From Saprospira sp. CCB-QB6 (GTDB lineage Bacteria > Bacteroidota > Bacteroidia > Chitinophagales > Saprospiraceae), in the NCBI RefSeq assembly GCF_028464065.1, contig NZ_CP116808.1, forward strand, positions 124,001 to 188,000: 64,000 bases of DNA, written 5' to 3'. The position numbers were made by a program, and so were the translations under genes. Below, piece after piece: positions 7,886 through 15,709 of the stretch (within the stretch, counting starts at the first letter, position 1; every line of letters begins with the position of its first letter). The notes under the pieces were generated by a model. It did no database searches and was not told where the DNA came from. It saw only the letters and a program-made list of their open reading frames with translations.

Positions 7886-8144
7886 TATTTCAAAGAACGA
7901 GGTCTAAAGATACTATTTTTTTATCCTTTTTGGGGCCTCCCGCCTTCGGCGGGCGCTACGTTTCGGGGCTCGCTGTTCGCTCGGCCCTGCGCGGGCTGCG
8001 CCCGCTTGGTCTGGCCTTCGGCCACCCCTGCACATCGCTAGGCCTGCGGCCCTTCGGGCCTGTAGGATGGATGTATACCTGTAGGTTGAAACCATCGGCC
8101 CATAACTAGCAAGACTAATTTCTTGTGTCTAGAAGGAGCGAAGC
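7886..8144. repeat. Duplicated block upstream of tip C (second copy at 10037-10360)
   Basis: From the point where Rhs homology stops (LGRRRYEL) both tips C and D continue with the same flank: ATTTTATTTCAAAGAACGAG, GTCTAAAG, a T-run, a GC-rich repeat, then GAAACCATCGGCCCATAACT and TCTAGAAGGAGCGAAGCGA. Shared flanks on both sides of the repeat show that the whole block moved or was copied together with the tip. Here it is fused to the IS remnant at about 8143. Confidence 0.75.
7932..8072 (+). repeat. GC-rich hairpin repeat, copy upstream of tip C
   Basis: The first arm pair is CCCGCC/GGCGGG with a TT between, then CTACGTTTCGGGGCTCGC, GCTCGGCCCTGCG, the third arm GCGGGC/GCCCGC and the fourth TGGCC/GGCCA, ending CATCGCTAGGCC plus a GGCCCTTCGGGCC hairpin. 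Confidence 0.82.
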
Positions 8145-8398
8145 GATTTATAAGGCTAGAGTGGTCCCCCCATTTTCCACCTAAAAATACTCGCTTAAAA
8201 AAGCATAAAAATCGCAAGTTGATGGATAGTTATCACAATGATGCGACTCACTCACTTTTTCTCTGAACGGCTCTCTTCTCTCAGCTTTAAAATGCAGAAG
8301 CAAGAAGTGCTGATGCGTATTCAAATTTTAAATGAGTTCAATGCCATTAAGTTATAAATTGCTACTAGTAAGCAAACTATGACTTATACGACAAGGCC
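8143..8398 (+). mobile_element. Decayed remnant of the same IS element
   Basis: The segment matches the 3' part of the intact element: GATTTATAAGGCTAGAG, then AAAAATACTCGCTTAAAAAA, then the transposase C-terminus (FSERLSSLSFKMQKQEVLMR...) and a right end TTATACGACAAGGCC stopping at 8398. About 90 bp present in the intact copy between two CAATGATG words (6541 and 6633) is missing and the words are fused into one at about 8238, consistent with a short-homology deletion. The left half and left end are absent. It sits between the immunity gene of tip D and the repeat upstream of tip C. Confidence 0.82.
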
Positions 8399-8432
8399 AT
8401 CTCTATAAGCAAAACCCCCATTATTTATAGCC

Positions 8433-8840
8433 TTAGATATGAGGGAGTATAAGTGTTCCTGTCTCCTCATTAAATTCTAAATCAGAGATTAAAATACCTG
8501 TTTCTTTACATAATGCCATTATCGTAGTATACATCATAATATTAAAATTAGTATCTATTTGATACCAACTAATATCAACTACTTCAAACCAAAATTCATT
8601 ATATTCATTTCTTTCCAAGAAAAATTTTTTTGAGAAATATTCTACACCTGAAGATATTGCCCCAGACCATTTTCCTCCATAGTTAAACTCAATAGAAGAA
8701 TCAAAAAACACTATATTTTCCTCTTTATCAATATTAGTAACATTATAGTCTGCGCCAAATGAAAAAATAATACCAGCTCGGTGAGCACGGCCATTATTCG
8801 CTCTAATTAGAGATTTATATTGCACATTCAAAAACTCCAT
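8433..8840 (-). CDS. Candidate immunity protein for Rhs tip D
   Basis: I choose ATG 8840 (MEFLNVQYKS), 7 nt after the stop of tip D. The longer frame to 8903 would overlap the toxin. The 135-residue product is soluble and acidic, with alternating beta and aromatic segments (IIFSFGADYNV, FFDSSIEFNYGG, FWFEVVDISWYQID) and no signal peptide. It resembles cytoplasmic immunity proteins in size and composition, but I do not recognise a named family. The role is inferred from the tight placement behind the toxin tip. Confidence 0.6.
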   Translation of the reverse strand: MEFLNVQYKSLIRANNGRAHRAGIIFSFGADYNVTNIDKEENIVFFDSSIEFNYGGKWSGAISSGVEYFSKKFFLERNEYNEFWFEVVDISWYQIDTNFNIMMYTTIMALCKETGILISDLEFNEETGTLILPHI

Positions 8841-8847
8841 ATGTAAT

Positions 8848-9966
8848 TTATTTTGGTTTTGCGTTGTTAATTTCTCGAACAATATCGGAAGTATTTTTGA
8901 CATCCAAATTTTTATAAAATTCGGTATGCTTTAAAAATTCTGGAGTACTTAATATTGTACTTAATTCAAAGTTTGTCATATTATCCCAAACTCCTGTTTT
9001 ATGACCACCATCTGTCCAATATTTACTGAAATCAAAGCCATCTAATTGAAATTTAATTGTTCCTTTCGTAGCTACAACATTACTCATAACTTCTGTAACC
9101 ATATTTTCAAAACTTTCATATGAGTTTGAAGTTCTAAAATATTCTGTTCCTTGTTTCCAACGTTCCCAATGAGGAGCATCAACAATTTCAGAAAAAGCTC
9201 GTAAATCACCTTCTACTCTGATTCCTAAAGAGACGTTAATTGGCCTATTAAGTGCTCGCCCTGGTACAAAAGGAATAATCGCTCCTAATAAGTGTGTTGT
9301 TCCTTTGCTATAGTTTCCTTCATAATAATGGTACCCAGCACTTCCCGCATCATAAACAGTCCAAAACCCATCGGCACTAAATTGCCCCAACAAAATAATA
9401 GGATTCTGGCTAGCCTCCAACTGTTGTTTAGCCTCCCGTTGAAGAGCCATTCTACGCTTCATTTCAGCGGTAAATGGCCCAACATACGCTTTATTAGAAT
9501 TGTATAAGCTTTTTTGCGCACTCTCCCTCTGCGCCTCTTTTAGTTCAAAGTCAACTTGTAAGTTAGGTACGTTATAAGAAATTCCATCCACAGCTGGAAC
9601 TCCTAACTTAGGATCTGCAGGAGCTGTAAACTGTTTATCTGTAGTTCGGCTACTTTCTAGCCCCTCCAAATCAATCCCCTCAATCACTCGATTCTCCGCA
9701 AAAGCATAGCAGCTATTCCAGGGATACTCCGGCGCAAGTGGGTCCACAGACAAAAAGCGGCCAACCCTCGCATTATGGATACGATACTTAAACACCACTC
9801 CCATATCAGGATCCTCCTCTTGCCCATTAAACCCAAAACGATACCCCTCCCCACTCACAAACTTACGCCCAGGCATTTCCCAACCAAAAGGATAATATAG
9901 ACTAGCCGAAGAAACCTGCGCCAGATAATAATCTGCCTGTCCCGTTTGACTGCTGTCTTGGCCCAA
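8848..9966 (-). CDS. Rhs tip D with unknown C-terminal toxin
   Basis: The RHS core (SLYYPFGWEMPGRKFVSGEG, FNGQEEDPDMGVVFKYR, VGRFLSVDPLAPEYPWNSCY, IEGIDLEG) is followed from about residue 105 by a 265-residue region. That region has a helical, Gln/Arg-rich stretch (MKRRMALQREAKQQLEAS), a small hydrophobic segment (LLGAIIPFVPG) and a C-terminal module with DFSKYWTDGGHKTGVWDNMT and FELSTILSTPEFLKHT. The last module is likely the toxin, but its family is not recognised. The frame uses a TTG start within the core. Rhs homology extends to about 10036, where an upstream TAA closes the frame, so the tip is 5'-truncated at the same base as tip C. The linker type is shared with tip A. Confidence 0.75.
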   Translation of the reverse strand: MGQDSSQTGQADYYLAQVSSASLYYPFGWEMPGRKFVSGEGYRFGFNGQEEDPDMGVVFKYRIHNARVGRFLSVDPLAPEYPWNSCYAFAENRVIEGIDLEGLESSRTTDKQFTAPADPKLGVPAVDGISYNVPNLQVDFELKEAQRESAQKSLYNSNKAYVGPFTAEMKRRMALQREAKQQLEASQNPIILLGQFSADGFWTVYDAGSAGYHYYEGNYSKGTTHLLGAIIPFVPGRALNRPINVSLGIRVEGDLRAFSEIVDAPHWERWKQGTEYFRTSNSYESFENMVTEVMSNVVATKGTIKFQLDGFDFSKYWTDGGHKTGVWDNMTNFELSTILSTPEFLKHTEFYKNLDVKNTSDIVREINNAKPK

Positions 9967-10088
9967 AGATTTATCGCTGACCGTAGCCAGGACGTTGCTG
10001 AGCTGGTTGGACAGCTCGTAGCGGCGGCGGCCCAGCTCATTTTATTTCAAAGAACGAGGTCTAAAGGTAGTATTTTTTATCTTTTTTT

Positions 10089-10226
10089 GGGGCCTGCCGC
10101 CTAAGGCGGCCGGGCTGTTTCGCAGCTCGCTGTTCGCTCGGCCCTTCGGCGCTTTCAGCGCCTTGGTCTGGCCTAACGGCCACTGCTGTCCATCCCTAGG
10201 CCTGCGGCGGCTTCGCCGCCTGTAGG
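10089..10226 (+). repeat. GC-rich hairpin repeat, copy upstream of tip D
   Basis: Follows a seven-T run. The first arm is CCGCC/GGCGG, then GGGCTGTTTCGCAGCTCGC, GCTCGGCCCT, the third arm GGCGC/GCGCC around TTTCA, the fourth TGGCC/GGCCA around TAAC, CATCCCTAGGCC and a GGCGGCTTCGCCGCC hairpin. Confidence 0.82.
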
Positions 10227-10367
10227 ATGGATGTATATCCCAGTGGGTTGAAACCCACAGCAACAAAAGCGGCCATACTAAGCACAATAAAATGAGCCGA
10301 AGGTTAAAACCATCGGCCCATAACTAGAAAGGCTAATTTCCTGCGTCTAGAAGGAGCGAAGCGACTG

Positions 10368-10482
10368 GCCTAGCGATGTGCAGGGGTGGCCAAAGGCCAG
10401 ACCCAGCGGGCGCAGCCCGCGCAGGGCCGAGCGAGCAGCGAGCCCCGAAACGTAGCGCCCGCCGAAGGCGGGAGGCCTATAA
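10368..10482 (-). repeat. GC-rich hairpin repeat, inverted copy
   Basis: Inverted relative to the copy at 10089. It begins GGCCTAGCGATG, has the fourth arm pair GGCCA/TGGCC, the third GCGGGC/GCCCGC and AGGGCCGAGC, and ends in a CCCGCC/GGCGGG arm and GGAGGCC. The terminal CCCC is missing here. Together with the 10089 copy it makes an outward-facing pair. Confidence 0.8.
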
Positions 10483-10729
10483 AACTTAGCATTCTATATT
10501 TTAATTTTTGCCCCAGAAGGGTCTTTTCCAAATTGAGCTATTTGAAGAATACCTTTAGATTCTGGACTTCTAACAATGGGTGCCATTTGGGCTGGCTCGC
10601 TTATTCTAGATGAGCATCACTTTCATTTTCAAATTCTAAAAAAATTTTTAGAGAGTAGCTGATAGTTGATATCCATATAGAGCATATTTTGTTTAGAAAG
10701 TTCTTTATTTCAGAATAGAGCTAAAACCT

Positions 10730-11211
10730 TTACCAATAGGTAAATGGAGAATCATGAGATATCACATAAACAGACTCCTTATCCTTGTAGTAATTTATGC
10801 CATAGTATTTATTCTCCCCTTCGATTGAAAGTCGGAAAGGCTTATCATTTATGTGGAAAAAAAATTGGCTCCACTTAAATTTTTCTGCAGAAATGATGGT
10901 AGGCGACTCCTTACCTGTAATATAAAAGTATTTTTCTCCATCCTTGGAAAACAACTTAGCTGAAGAGAAGTAAGGTCGCTATTCCATGTTTTGACACTAT
11001 CTAGTTCAAAGATTTTCACTTTTTCGCCTAGGGTATCCAAAAAGCTCAACACAACCCTTTCATTAAGAAATCCAGCCTGAAAATCAACTTTAAAGATACA
11101 GCTATCAGCTAGGTTTTTGCTTAATTTATCCTCATTCTCCACAGTCAGTTCTTTAGTGGAAGAACAAGCAAAAAACAATACAACAAGGCCCAATCCTATA
11201 CAAAATTTCAT
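10730..11211 (-). pseudogene. Small lipoprotein gene with an apparent frameshift
   Basis: The N-terminal frame (10849-11211) has a lipoprotein signal, MKFCIGLGLVVLFFACSSTKE, with the lipobox Cys at residue 16. It continues convincingly to ...VKTWNSDLTS near 10970. Past that point the same frame turns into unlikely sequence (RSRLPSFLQKN). The overlapping frame, ending at 10730, reads AKLFSKDGEKYFYITGKESP and on to HDSPFTYW, which looks like real protein. One indel near 10965-10980 would join them into a protein of about 160 residues. No family was recognised. It lies 43 nt behind the lipoprotein 11255-11779, probably in one operon. Confidence 0.55.
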
Positions 11212-11254
11212 TATCTCTATTTCCTCTTATTAGTTTTGGAAACAGCAGTTTCCT

Positions 11255-11779
11255 TTAATCCATTTGATAATAGAAAGTATCTGGAAAATGGATATACTCC
11301 TCACTACTTTCAGACTCAATATAAGCGCTTACCCATTCTGAAAAATAATATTCAACACTAATAACATTAGTCTTAACTAGGGTATATTTTGCAAAAGCAT
11401 CTCCAACTTCAGGGGCAGTTAGCCCCCCAAAACTATCTTTAAATTTTGCGTCGTATCGACAATCCATTTTGGCGTCCCAATACATAATTACTTCATCGCC
11501 AAAGTAGTTGACTGGAAATGTATAAAGGCAATGAACCGAATGCAGATAACATAATTTATCCTCCCTAAACCAAATTTGTACTCCTTTATTATCCTTGGGA
11601 TTCCATCTAAAGTCTTTGATAAAAGGGTTTAGTTTTTCAACTTTTATAGCCTGCTGTATTGAATCTAGTTTTTTATCTTCCTCCAAATAATCCGTTGTTT
11701 TCGAGGCATTACGGCCAATACAGCCCATAAAAATAAAACAAAAAAGTAAGCTGCTTATGGGGTAAACCTTAGTTATCAT
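11255..11779 (-). CDS. Hypothetical lipoprotein
   Basis: The 174-residue product begins with a lipoprotein signal (SSLLFCFIFMGC, lipobox Cys at about residue 20) followed by a polar linker and a compact domain rich in Trp, Tyr and Asp (VQIWFREDKLCYLHSVHCLY, IMYWDAKMDC). Four Cys in the mature part could form disulfides. It should be anchored in a membrane, facing the periplasm or surface. I do not recognise the family. It is divergent from the hydrolase gene at 12016 and upstream of the frameshifted lipoprotein, with which it may be co-transcribed. Confidence 0.7.
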   Translation of the reverse strand: MITKVYPISSLLFCFIFMGCIGRNASKTTDYLEEDKKLDSIQQAIKVEKLNPFIKDFRWNPKDNKGVQIWFREDKLCYLHSVHCLYTFPVNYFGDEVIMYWDAKMDCRYDAKFKDSFGGLTAPEVGDAFAKYTLVKTNVISVEYYFSEWVSAYIESESSEEYIHFPDTFYYQMD

Positions 11780-12015
11780 TTCCTATAGCCATCATTAATT
11801 GTTTGAAAAGACAGACTTCCTTCCTGAAGCTTTTTTCCTTCCCCCAAATAGCACCTGCTCAACTCAAAGTTCAAAATTCATCAAAATAAAAGAACTTGAT
11901 AAAAAAAACAATAGAAAACTTCTTTATCCTAAAAAAGAAGCACTTAGCTTGGCTTGGCTTTATAGTTTGTGTACTTTTTGAGCCCAATATTTTTTTGCCA
12001 AAATATAATCTCCTT

Positions 12016-13734
12016 ATGAGCCAAATTGAAAAGCTACAAGCTGTATTAAAAGATTATGAAAGCAAGCTCAATAGCTTGCAAACATTGTTTATGAGCGATG
12101 GAAAAATTGATGCTCAAGAACAAGAAGTAATTTCGGAAATTGAAGCCTTAATGGGCCGCATTAACCAACGCTTGGATAAAGCTATTGCCGCTTCTTCTTC
12201 GGCAACAACAACAGAAGAAGATAACACTCCAACAGATCCCCCTACAGAATTGGGCCGCGAACCACAATTTGAAGTGGATCCCAACAAACGTTGGAGTTTT
12301 GATGACTTTATGAAAGAACGCTCGCAAGTTGTAGTAGATAAAGCGAGCTTGACGGCTGCCGAAAAAGATTATTTTGAAGATTATGCCGCCTTAGCCCAAA
12401 AATATATTGATGAAAAAATGGCCAAATATGGCAAGGGCCAAAAAAGTCCAATTAGCGGACAAGCCCTAGCCGATGCCGCCCTCAAAACCTACTTGAAATA
12501 TGGCGACATCAAAAAAGTGGTGCCCGTAGAAATGATGCTCTCGCAATTGCAATTTGAAACCTTTTTTGGAAGCCGCGGCAACCGAGAAGGCAGCGAAAAA
12601 TCGCCTTTCAATGTGGGCGTTTACGATTCGGGAGATGCCAACTTTTTGGACCAATTACCCGATATGAATGCTGGTATCGAAATGTACTTTGATTTGATGG
12701 CCGAAGATTATCTATCTACCAAAGATGCCGACGAATTAGAGAAAAATTTCACCAACGAAAATGACCAACGCTATGCCTCTGATAAAAGCTATGAAACAAA
12801 GGTCCAACAACAATCAGATCATATTGAAAGCTTTGCCAAAAAACAAGGACTCGATATGCCTGACGAAGAAGGCTTAGATGAGGAAGATGGAAATAATGCA
12901 CAGACGCCCAGCGAAAATGAAGAAACACCCGCAGCCAACAACACAATTTCTGCCTCGGTCGGTAAAGGCGGGAAAAATAAATCTGCAGATGCCGTTTTAG
13001 TGCAAAAAACACTAAATGCTAAAAATAATGCTGGCCTAGCCGTTGATGGCGATGTAGGCCCCCTAACCATCAAAGCAATTGAAAACTACCAACAAAAAAC
13101 TTTCGGTTGGAAAGATGGCCTGATTGAAGTAGGTGGAAAAACAGCCGGCGCACTCTTCGGGACAAGCAGTGCAAACGATAATAATAGCAATACTGCCGAT
13201 AATAATGCAACAGAAGATCAACCCACTGATGATGGCCAAACCTCTGGCAAAGAAGGAAATTATGTAAAACCTAGTTGGATTGCCAAAGCAGAAGGCTATA
13301 CCGGAAAAGCAGAAACAGCCACAATGGTTAAAGATGACCCCTTTGTCAAAATGCTTTTCGAAGAATTAGGCACTTATAACGAATGGGCAAAAAATCAAAC
13401 GGTAAAAACAGCCAACTGGTGCGCAGCCTTTGTCTCTCACTGCCTCAAAAAATCAGGACAAGCTTCTTTGACCTATTATGATGGTGGCCGAGCAAAAAGT
13501 TACCTCAAATATGGGACAAAAATTGACAAGCCAGCCTATGGCGCCATCGTTGTTTTTAGCCGCTCTGGCGGTGGACATGTCGGTTTTGTTGTTGGCCAAA
13601 CCGAGAGCGCAATTTTAACGCTGGGCGGAAACCAAGGCAATAAAGTTTGTGTAAAAGCTTACTCCAAAAGTAAAGTACAGGGTTATGTCGTTCCTTCTAG
13701 CTGGACCGTTCCCGAAGAAAACTATTTGGATTAA
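12016..13734 (+). CDS. Two-enzyme peptidoglycan hydrolase (lysozyme-like plus CHAP/TIGR02594-type)
   Basis: I take ATG 12016 (MSQIEKLQAV, 572 residues); a TTG further up would add unconserved residues. Residues 1-58 are a coiled coil. About 120-270 form a glucosaminidase/lysozyme-like domain with the likely acid Glu181 in QLQFETFFGSRG and the SPFNVGVYDSGD block. About 315-380 form a peptidoglycan-binding type 1 domain (LAVDGDVGPLTIKAIENYQQ). Residues 430-565 are a CHAP-type amidase/peptidase of the TIGR02594 kind with Cys469 (NWCAAFVSHCL) and His521 (GGGHVGFVVG). Acidic, Asn-rich linkers separate the domains. There is no signal peptide, so export would need another machine. Such proteins are often cargo or spike-associated lysins of contractile injection systems, and that link is inference. 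No injection genes are in the window. Confidence 0.8.
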   Translation: MSQIEKLQAVLKDYESKLNSLQTLFMSDGKIDAQEQEVISEIEALMGRINQRLDKAIAASSSATTTEEDNTPTDPPTELGREPQFEVDPNKRWSFDDFMKERSQVVVDKASLTAAEKDYFEDYAALAQKYIDEKMAKYGKGQKSPISGQALADAALKTYLKYGDIKKVVPVEMMLSQLQFETFFGSRGNREGSEKSPFNVGVYDSGDANFLDQLPDMNAGIEMYFDLMAEDYLSTKDADELEKNFTNENDQRYASDKSYETKVQQQSDHIESFAKKQGLDMPDEEGLDEEDGNNAQTPSENEETPAANNTISASVGKGGKNKSADAVLVQKTLNAKNNAGLAVDGDVGPLTIKAIENYQQKTFGWKDGLIEVGGKTAGALFGTSSANDNNSNTADNNATEDQPTDDGQTSGKEGNYVKPSWIAKAEGYTGKAETATMVKDDPFVKMLFEELGTYNEWAKNQTVKTANWCAAFVSHCLKKSGQASLTYYDGGRAKSYLKYGTKIDKPAYGAIVVFSRSGGGHVGFVVGQTESAILTLGGNQGNKVCVKAYSKSKVQGYVVPSSWTVPEENYLD

Positions 13735-13748
13735 ACCTTTCTTTTAGC

Positions 13749-13790
13749 AAAAGGCGGAAAAATCAACCTGATTTTTCTGCCTTTTTTTTT
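13749..13790 (+). terminator. Rho-independent terminator after the hydrolase gene
   Basis: Stem AAAAGGCGGAAAAATCA pairs with TGATTTTTCTGCCTTTT (one wobble or mismatch) around a short loop and runs into a T-tract, 15 nt after the stop at 13734. Confidence 0.85.
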
Positions 13791-13805
13791 CTCTTGACTT
13801 TTTTA

Positions 13806-13925
13806 GGGGCCTCCGCTGCGGCTTCGCCTTGCGGCGCTACGTTTCGGGGCTCGCTGTTCGCTCGGCCCTGCGCGGGCTGCGCCCGCTGGGTCTGGCCTTC
13901 GGCCACCCCTGCACATCGCTAGGCC
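13806..13925 (+). repeat. GC-rich hairpin repeat
   Basis: GGGGCCTCCGCTGCGGC start after TTTTTTA, CTACGTTTCGGGGCTCGC, GCTCGGCCCTGCG, third arm GCGGGC/GCCCGC, fourth TGGCC/GGCCA, end CATCGCTAGGCC. The GGGG end faces the 3' end of the hydrolase gene. Confidence 0.82.
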
Positions 13926-14039
13926 GCACAACATTTGTGGTTGCTTTGGGCTTTTCGCTTCGGCCCTTAAATCCCCCTTTCAATTAGCAGCTTTCAAATA
14001 GCAATTGGGATAAAAAACAACAAATTTTTTCTGCTGAGA

Positions 14040-14290
14040 AAAAACTGCAGTGTTCTGTAGGTTAAAACCTACAGCAAGAGTACAAAAAGGCATTGCATTT
14101 TAAATAGAGGCTTGAAAGCCTCCATAAAAAAACAAGGACAAAAATTTCTCTTTGGGAAAAAGCTGGCCTAAATGTGATGAATAATTTCCATTCTATTTTT
14201 ATGGGCCGATGGTTTTAACCTTCGGCTCATTTTTTTTGATGTAGAATGGCCCTCCTTTTTTGCTGTGGGTTTTAACCCACTGGTCCAAAA
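14040..14290. repeat. Cluster of short palindromes centred on TTTTAA
   Basis: The 13926-14359 gap has no gene. It holds TGTAGGTTAAAACCTACA (about 14056), GGCTTGAAAGCC (about 14111), ATGGGCCGATGGTTTTAACC with TTCGGCTCAT (14201-14230) and TGTGGGTTTTAACCCAC (about 14264). Relatives with other flanks occur at 10290-10325, 24028-24046 and 52794-52826, so this is a second repeat family. Confidence 0.6.
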
Positions 14291-14359
14291 AACAACCCAA
14301 CAACTTGCGTTTACAAAATATTAGACTTAACTTTAAAAACAACAAAAAAATACAGCCCC

Positions 14360-14815
14360 ATGATGAGTCTCCAACAAAAATTTCAGAATTATAAACTGAG
14401 CAAAAAAATGCTCAAAGATTTTTATGGCATTTCTTATCCTACCTTGCGCAAACGCCTAAGAGATGTGGGTTTGGATGAATTTATTGGCCGCAGAAAATTT
14501 TTGTTTGGGGAGTTTCTCCTCATTTTTCGGGCATTGGGCCAACCCGAACAAATTTTTACTGAGTTGCAAGAACTAGCGCAAATTTATGAGCAACTCCTTA
14601 GCTTGGGCTTATTGCAGGGGCAATCGCAAAAAGATTTGCCGCAAAAAGGGCAAAAAAAGGAGGGCCTCCTTTCTTCTTCGCCAAAATTATGGCTTTTGCA
14701 AGCCCCTTTGACTTTGCTCAACCACTTTATTGCTCTTTATTATCAAGTTTTGCTGAAAGGCTTGGACTTATTATATGGCCCAATAGAAAAATATGCGGCT
14801 AAACAAGCAGCCTAG
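14360..14815 (+). CDS. Hypothetical protein with N-terminal helix-turn-helix-like segment
   Basis: The 151-residue product begins with a helical region whose LKDFYGISYPTLRKRL segment (about residues 19-34) has the spacing of a helix-turn-helix: helix, GIS turn, recognition helix. A DEFIGRRKF strand follows. The C-terminal half is a hydrophobic helical stretch (LTLLNHFIALYYQVLLKGLD) after a Lys/Gln-rich linker. It might be a small DNA-binding protein, although the hydrophobic tail is unusual for one. The family is not recognised. No terminator is evident; a GC-rich repeat follows 57 nt downstream. Confidence 0.65.
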   Translation: MMSLQQKFQNYKLSKKMLKDFYGISYPTLRKRLRDVGLDEFIGRRKFLFGEFLLIFRALGQPEQIFTELQELAQIYEQLLSLGLLQGQSQKDLPQKGQKKEGLLSSSPKLWLLQAPLTLLNHFIALYYQVLLKGLDLLYGPIEKYAAKQAA

Positions 14816-14872
14816 TAAAACAACAGCAAAACTGCCGAAGAAAAAAGCCCAAAGAAAAAAAATGGATGAGCA

Positions 14873-15002
14873 GCTGAGGGATAGAAAGTGGTGCGGCGCA
14901 GCCGCAGACCCAAGTTTTTGAGCGCAGCGAAAAAACTGCAGGGCCGAGCAGACCTGCGAGCCACGATATAGCCCGACCCAAGCGAAGCGTAGGGGCAGCC
15001 CC
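14873..15002 (-). repeat. GC-rich hairpin repeat (inverted)
   Basis: Reads GCTGAGGGATAG, the fourth arm TGCGGC/GCCGCA, a long A/T third arm (AGTTTTT and AAAAACT sides), AGGGCCGAGC and a terminal GGGGCAGCCCC with an A-run. The CCCC end is 20 nt from the 3' end of the gene at 15023. Confidence 0.8.
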
Positions 15003-15022
15003 AAAAAAAACTAATAATAAAA

Positions 15023-15709
15023 CTAGCTATTTAATTTTGGATAGGCCCAAACGATTAGCCATTGACCGAGGGTATAAGTACTCATGATGCCAAAACCCGC
15101 CAAGAAAAAATCGGGATAAACAAAAGCATTGAGGCCAATCATCAGATCGGAGATCAGGAAGAGGAAAGCTCCCAAGCCTAAAGCGCCTAAAATTTTTGCG
15201 GCCTGTTTTTTATATACTGTTAGCGCCAAAATGCTCATACTTCCTAGGGCTAAGGCATAAAGAGCTACGGCAAAAGGCAAAATTGGATCTTCTAATAATT
15301 TGGGTAAGGCTAAAAAGTAAAAACCAAAAGCCAAAGACAAAATTAGGGGCGCAAAAATAGGGCGGCGGCCCAAAAAGGAGGACCAAGAGCGCCGCTGAAA
15401 AAATAAGTAGCTATAAAGCAACTGCATCAATAAAAAACTGCCCAAACCCAAAATAAAATAAGCATCGCCCAACATTAGTGCTACATCTCCGCCCCAAGCA
15501 AAAAATAAAGCCAGAACAAAAAGAAGATCATTTTTGCGGGCCTGTTGAGGCAAGCTCCAATAAAAGCGAAGGGCCAAAATGGGCATGAGCAAAGGCTTGC
15601 AACTATAATCCAGTTGCTGATCTAAAGGTGTTTCGGACAAGCGGCCCAACAAACAGCCCAAGCTTGCCAAAACATATAAAATATCTAAAAGCCAAATGGG
15701 TTTTTTCAT
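15023..15709 (-). CDS. YhhN/TMEM86-family membrane protein, lysoplasmalogenase-like
   Basis: The 228-residue integral membrane protein has about eight hydrophobic helices. Family features visible are the CKPLLMPIL motif in helix 2, AWGGDVALMLGD in helix 3 and FLISDLMIGLNAF near the end, with conserved acidic residues inside helices. The YhhN/TMEM86 family includes lysoplasmalogenases that hydrolyse the vinyl-ether bond of lysoplasmalogen; activity here is by family only. The start ATG (15709) overlaps the kdsB stop by four bases (ATGA), so it is the distal gene of an operon 17297 to 15023. Confidence 0.8.
   Translation of the reverse strand: MKKPIWLLDILYVLASLGCLLGRLSETPLDQQLDYSCKPLLMPILALRFYWSLPQQARKNDLLFVLALFFAWGGDVALMLGDAYFILGLGSFLLMQLLYSYLFFQRRSWSSFLGRRPIFAPLILSLAFGFYFLALPKLLEDPILPFAVALYALALGSMSILALTVYKKQAAKILGALGLGAFLFLISDLMIGLNAFVYPDFFLAGFGIMSTYTLGQWLIVWAYPKLNS

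Noticed and set aside
7849-8109. Frames of 60-86 residues across the GC-rich element
   Set aside because: Translations such as ALRGLRPLGLAFGHP recur wherever the element occurs and come from the repeat, not from a gene.
11896-12015. Extended start of the peptidoglycan hydrolase (TTG 11896)
   Set aside because: The extra 40 residues precede a good ATG and look unlike the domain. They do contain a hydrophobic stretch, so export by this longer form was considered but has weak support.
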